NCBI GenBank assembly: GCA_003151665.1 | Contig: PLYD01000093.1 | Location: forward strand, 33,140 to 40,709 | Source of the DNA: Candidatus Dormiibacterota bacterium | Lineage (GTDB): Bacteria > Chloroflexota > Dormibacteria > Dormibacterales > Dormibacteraceae | Length of the DNA stretch: 7,570 nucleotides | Reading direction: 5' to 3' | In this document: positions 5,456 to 7,570 of the stretch, one piece after another | Numbering within the stretch: position 1 is the stretch's first letter | Layout of the letters: every line of letters begins with the position of its first letter | Made by a program: the position numbers and the translations under genes | The notes under the pieces: model-generated | What the model saw: the letters and a program-made list of their open reading frames with translations, nothing else | What the model was told of the DNA's origin: nothing | Database searches by the model: none

Positions 5456-6649
5456 CTAGCTCTGCTCCACCGCTGGGGTCGGGACCGGCGCTGATTTGGC
5501 GTCTTCGTTGCGCCGGTATGCGATCAGCACTACGACAGCGCTGGTTGCGCACAGCCCCGCGGCAAGCGCAAAAGGCAATGCGAAGCCGGCCGCGTCCGCC
5601 AGCCACGCCGCCAGGACTGGACCGGTCGCGCCTCCGGCCGCCCAAGCGGCATTCATGGTCGCCACCCCGACGGCCTGCCCCGCGGCCGTGCCCTCCGCAC
5701 CGTCGCTGACCATTGCGGCGGTTGGCGTCCAGAGCGCCGAGATCATGGATTGGGCGGCCACACTGACGATGAAGAGCAGATACAGCGGGCCGAGGAAGGG
5801 AATTACTGGAAGGAGCGCGGCAGCGATCGCCAGCCCGATCAGCGTCGGCAGGAGTCGGCCGAACCGATCGGAGATGCGACCGAGATAGACGTTAAGCAAG
5901 GCAGCGATCAGGTAGCTCACAGCGAGGATCGCGGCGATCACGCCGGCGCCCCCCGCGCGGTGGGCCACCAGCAGCGGCACGAGGCTCCACAGCGTGCCGC
6001 CGACTATGCCTATCACCAGTAGCAGGCCATTGCCGATGGCGGCGCGGCGGCTGCGGAGAAGCTTGATGAGTGCCTGCACTGAGCCGCGCTGAGGCGTTGC
6101 CGCCGGCGCCGAAGACGGCGCCGCCAGCAGGAGAAGGACAAGCACGATGGCCAGCGCGCTGAACACGGGGCCACGCCCGACGTGGCTCGCGAACGCTCCG
6201 ATCGGGGGCCCGACCACCATGCCGATCAGGGCGGCGCCCACGGCACCGCCGATCACCGATCCTCGGCGCGCGCTGGGCGTGGTGCTCGTCAACCACGCGA
6301 GGGCGCCTGCCCAGGCGATCGCGCCGCCAACGCCCTGCACGAACCTCGAAGCGTCCAGCAATAGCGGGCTCGCTCCCCAGCCGAATCCAAGCGTGGATGC
6401 GATCAGGATGCCGATGCCCACCACGGTCGCCATATGCACGCCGCGCCGATCGACCAGAGCCATGGATGGGATGGCCGCGAGCAGAACCCCTGCCGGGTAG
6501 GCGGCCACGAGGATGCCAACCTCTGTAGTGGTGAGGTGTGCATTGCGCACGAGCTGAGGCACAAGCGGAGGAACCACTGCAAAAAATGCGGACTCGGCCG
6601 CAAATACGGAGCCTACGAAGACGACCAGGCGCCGGGATGTCGTGGCCAC
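5456..6649 (-). CDS. Major facilitator superfamily (MFS) transporter
   Basis: This is a 397-residue, strongly hydrophobic protein with about twelve predicted membrane segments and two similar halves, the usual MFS size. The first half carries a motif-A loop with DRRG (67-70) between segments 2 and 3. The second half has the matching LGRISDRFGRLLP around residue 255. A Pro/Ala/Ser-rich, then basic, cytoplasmic linker (APSSAPAATPQRG) joins the halves. The tail is short and hydrophilic. It would move a small solute in antiport or symport with protons across the inner membrane; direction and substrate are unknown. The frame stays open to a TTG at 6688, but the GTG at 6649 gives the expected short N-terminus (VATTSRR) ahead of segment 1, and neither has a good ribosome site. 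It is divergent from the esterase gene and 60 bp upstream of the racemase gene, so uptake of a racemase substrate or export of a product of the neighbouring pathway are both possible. Confidence 0.93.
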   Translation of the reverse strand: MATTSRRLVVFVGSVFAAESAFFAVVPPLVPQLVRNAHLTTTEVGILVAAYPAGVLLAAIPSMALVDRRGVHMATVVGIGILIASTLGFGWGASPLLLDASRFVQGVGGAIAWAGALAWLTSTTPSARRGSVIGGAVGAALIGMVVGPPIGAFASHVGRGPVFSALAIVLVLLLLAAPSSAPAATPQRGSVQALIKLLRSRRAAIGNGLLLVIGIVGGTLWSLVPLLVAHRAGGAGVIAAILAVSYLIAALLNVYLGRISDRFGRLLPTLIGLAIAAALLPVIPFLGPLYLLFIVSVAAQSMISALWTPTAAMVSDGAEGTAAGQAVGVATMNAAWAAGGATGPVLAAWLADAAGFALPFALAAGLCATSAVVVLIAYRRNEDAKSAPVPTPAVEQS

Positions 6650-6716
6650 GTTATCGTCTCGAGTTGAACGGTCGGCGATGTGGCACAATCCAGCCGATCG
6701 CGGTTAGGTGGGGCCT

Positions 6717-6722
6717 GGAGGT
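6717..6722 (+). promoter_or_regulatory. Ribosome binding site of the esterase gene
   Basis: GGAGGT lies seven bases before the ATG at 6730 and decides that start. The 80-bp divergent gap with the transporter gene shows no convincing promoter: TTGAAC (6664-6669) could be a -35, but no properly spaced -10 follows. No dyad was recognised there. Confidence 0.7.
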
Positions 6723-6729
6723 CGTAACC

Positions 6730-7570
6730 ATGAGCTTGAGTGTCAATGATGTCGTCGTCGCCGTGCCGCAGGGCCAATTGCGAGGCGCACTAATCGATGG
6801 AATTGCTTCCTTCAAAGGCATTCCTTACGCCGCCGCTCCATTCGGAGCCAACCGCTTCCGGCCGCCGCAACGGGCCGCATCATGGGACGGGGTACGGGAC
6901 TCGCTCGCCTTCGGCGCGACGGTTCCCAAGCCGCCTTATTTTTCGCCATTCGACGTAATCCTCCCGGAGCCGGCGATCGAGGGCGACGAGTGCCTCAATC
7001 TGAACATTTGGACGCCCGACCCAAAGGCGACGGGGCTGCCGGTCATGGTCTGGATCCACGGGGGCGCTTTCGCCAACGGAACTGGAGCGGTGCCGGCATA
7101 CGATGGCAGCCGGTTCGCGCGTGATGGCGTGGTCCTGGTCAGCATCAACTACCGGCTCGGCGTCGATGGATTCTTGTTTCTAGGCGACGGAGTCGCCAAC
7201 CTCGGCCTGCTCGACCAGATCGCGGCGCTGGAGTGGGTGCGGGACAACATCATCGCGTTCGGTGGGGACAAAGACAACGTCACCGTCTTCGGCGAGTCCG
7301 CCGGCGCGATGAGTGTCGGGACGCTCCTTTCGATGCCTCGCGCCAAGGGCCTGTTCAAGCGCGCGATCGCCGAGAGCGGGGCCGGTCACCACGCCCTGTC
7401 GGCGGCAACCGCAACCAGGATCGGCGGCTACCTGGCCGAGAAGCTCGGCGTGCCGGCGGACCGTGCCGCGATCGCTGAGGCGCCGGTGGCAAAAGTCTAT
7501 GAAGCCCAGGTGATGCTCAGTGCCGAGGCATTCACGGTGCCCGACCCCGTCAAATGGGGCGAGGTCGCCG
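6730..7570 (+). CDS. Type-B carboxylesterase / para-nitrobenzyl esterase family (partial, C-terminus outside window)
   Basis: The frame stays open from the ATG to the edge, giving 280 residues of a protein that is usually about 480-520. The N-terminus has the family pattern: a strand reading GQLRGALIDGIASFKGIPYAAAPFG split over residues 15-39, RFRPPQ near 43-48, and DECLNLNIWTP, a variant of the usual EDCLxLNV block. WIHGGAF (108-114) forms the oxyanion hole, with His110-Gly111-Gly112. GESAGA (188-193) is the nucleophile elbow with Ser190. NLGLLDQIAALEWVRDNI (from 158) is also conserved. The catalytic Glu and His should lie beyond the window. There is no signal peptide, so it is probably cytoplasmic. 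It hydrolyses carboxylic esters of unknown structure. It points away from the transporter gene, with which it may share a regulatory region. Removal of an ester group before or after transport is a reasonable but unproven role. Confidence 0.94.
   Translation, partial: MSLSVNDVVVAVPQGQLRGALIDGIASFKGIPYAAAPFGANRFRPPQRAASWDGVRDSLAFGATVPKPPYFSPFDVILPEPAIEGDECLNLNIWTPDPKATGLPVMVWIHGGAFANGTGAVPAYDGSRFARDGVVLVSINYRLGVDGFLFLGDGVANLGLLDQIAALEWVRDNIIAFGGDKDNVTVFGESAGAMSVGTLLSMPRAKGLFKRAIAESGAGHHALSAATATRIGGYLAEKLGVPADRAAIAEAPVAKVYEAQVMLSAEAFTVPDPVKWGEVA

Noticed and set aside
4457..5494. 345-codon open frame on the plus strand antisense to the racemase gene
   Set aside because: The opposite strand carries all proline racemase motifs; the plus-strand product has no recognisable domain and is a typical high-GC shadow.
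6101..6123. Repeated GGCGCC units in the transporter gene
   Set aside because: They encode the Ala/Ser/Pro-rich loop between the two halves of the transporter and reflect codon bias, not a repeat element.
1..7570. CRISPR arrays, tRNA or rRNA genes, insertion sequences, defence genes
   Set aside because: Looked for on both strands; no spaced repeats, cloverleaf, transposase motif or nuclease/toxin family was recognised.

Overview
The window is ordinary high-GC bacterial chromosome (roughly two thirds G+C by eye). It is densely coding, with short intergenic gaps and strong GGAGG-type ribosome sites on the plus-strand genes. Two minus-strand genes have -10-like boxes so close to the start codon that leaderless mRNAs are plausible. 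Gene content (HD-GYP protein, TetR regulator with a TetR_C_11-like C-terminus, aldo/keto reductase, CrtC-like lipocalin enzyme, type-B carboxylesterase) and leaderlessness suggest an environmental, probably soil, Actinomycetota or Chloroflexota-like organism. No marker gene fixes this. There are no rRNA or tRNA genes, CRISPR arrays, transposases or phage genes.

Layout. (1) 1-407, minus: a partial HD-GYP domain protein, cut by the window edge. (2) 509-1153, minus: a TetR/AcrR repressor. (3) 1154-1211: a compact divergent promoter region with an imperfect dyad, the likely operator. (4) 1212-4221, plus: a three-gene operon of aldo/keto reductase, NADP-type beta-hydroxyacid dehydrogenase family protein, and CrtC/AttH-type lipocalin-fold enzyme. 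(5) 4222-4321: a convergent gap with a terminator hairpin for the minus strand. (6) 4322-5395, minus: a proline racemase superfamily enzyme with a Ser/Cys catalytic pair. (7) 5456-6649, minus: an MFS transporter, probably co-transcribed with the racemase. (8) 6730 to the edge, plus: a type-B carboxylesterase, divergent from the transporter.

How the genes may work together. The TetR protein probably represses the divergent reductase operon in the absence of a small ligand. The operon pairs two NAD(P)H-linked oxidoreductases with a CrtC-like protein, a family that includes hydratases and cyclases of isoprenoid or polyketide-type substrates. With the nearby esterase and transporter this looks like an accessory pathway that takes up or exports, hydrolyses and reduces an organic compound, either for detoxification or for catabolism. 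The substrate cannot be read from the sequence. No classical exotic system (defence, mobile, RNA-based) was found. The most interesting unit is the TetR / AKR / beta-hydroxyacid dehydrogenase / CrtC-like cassette, followed by the Ser-Cys proline racemase homologue beside a transporter.
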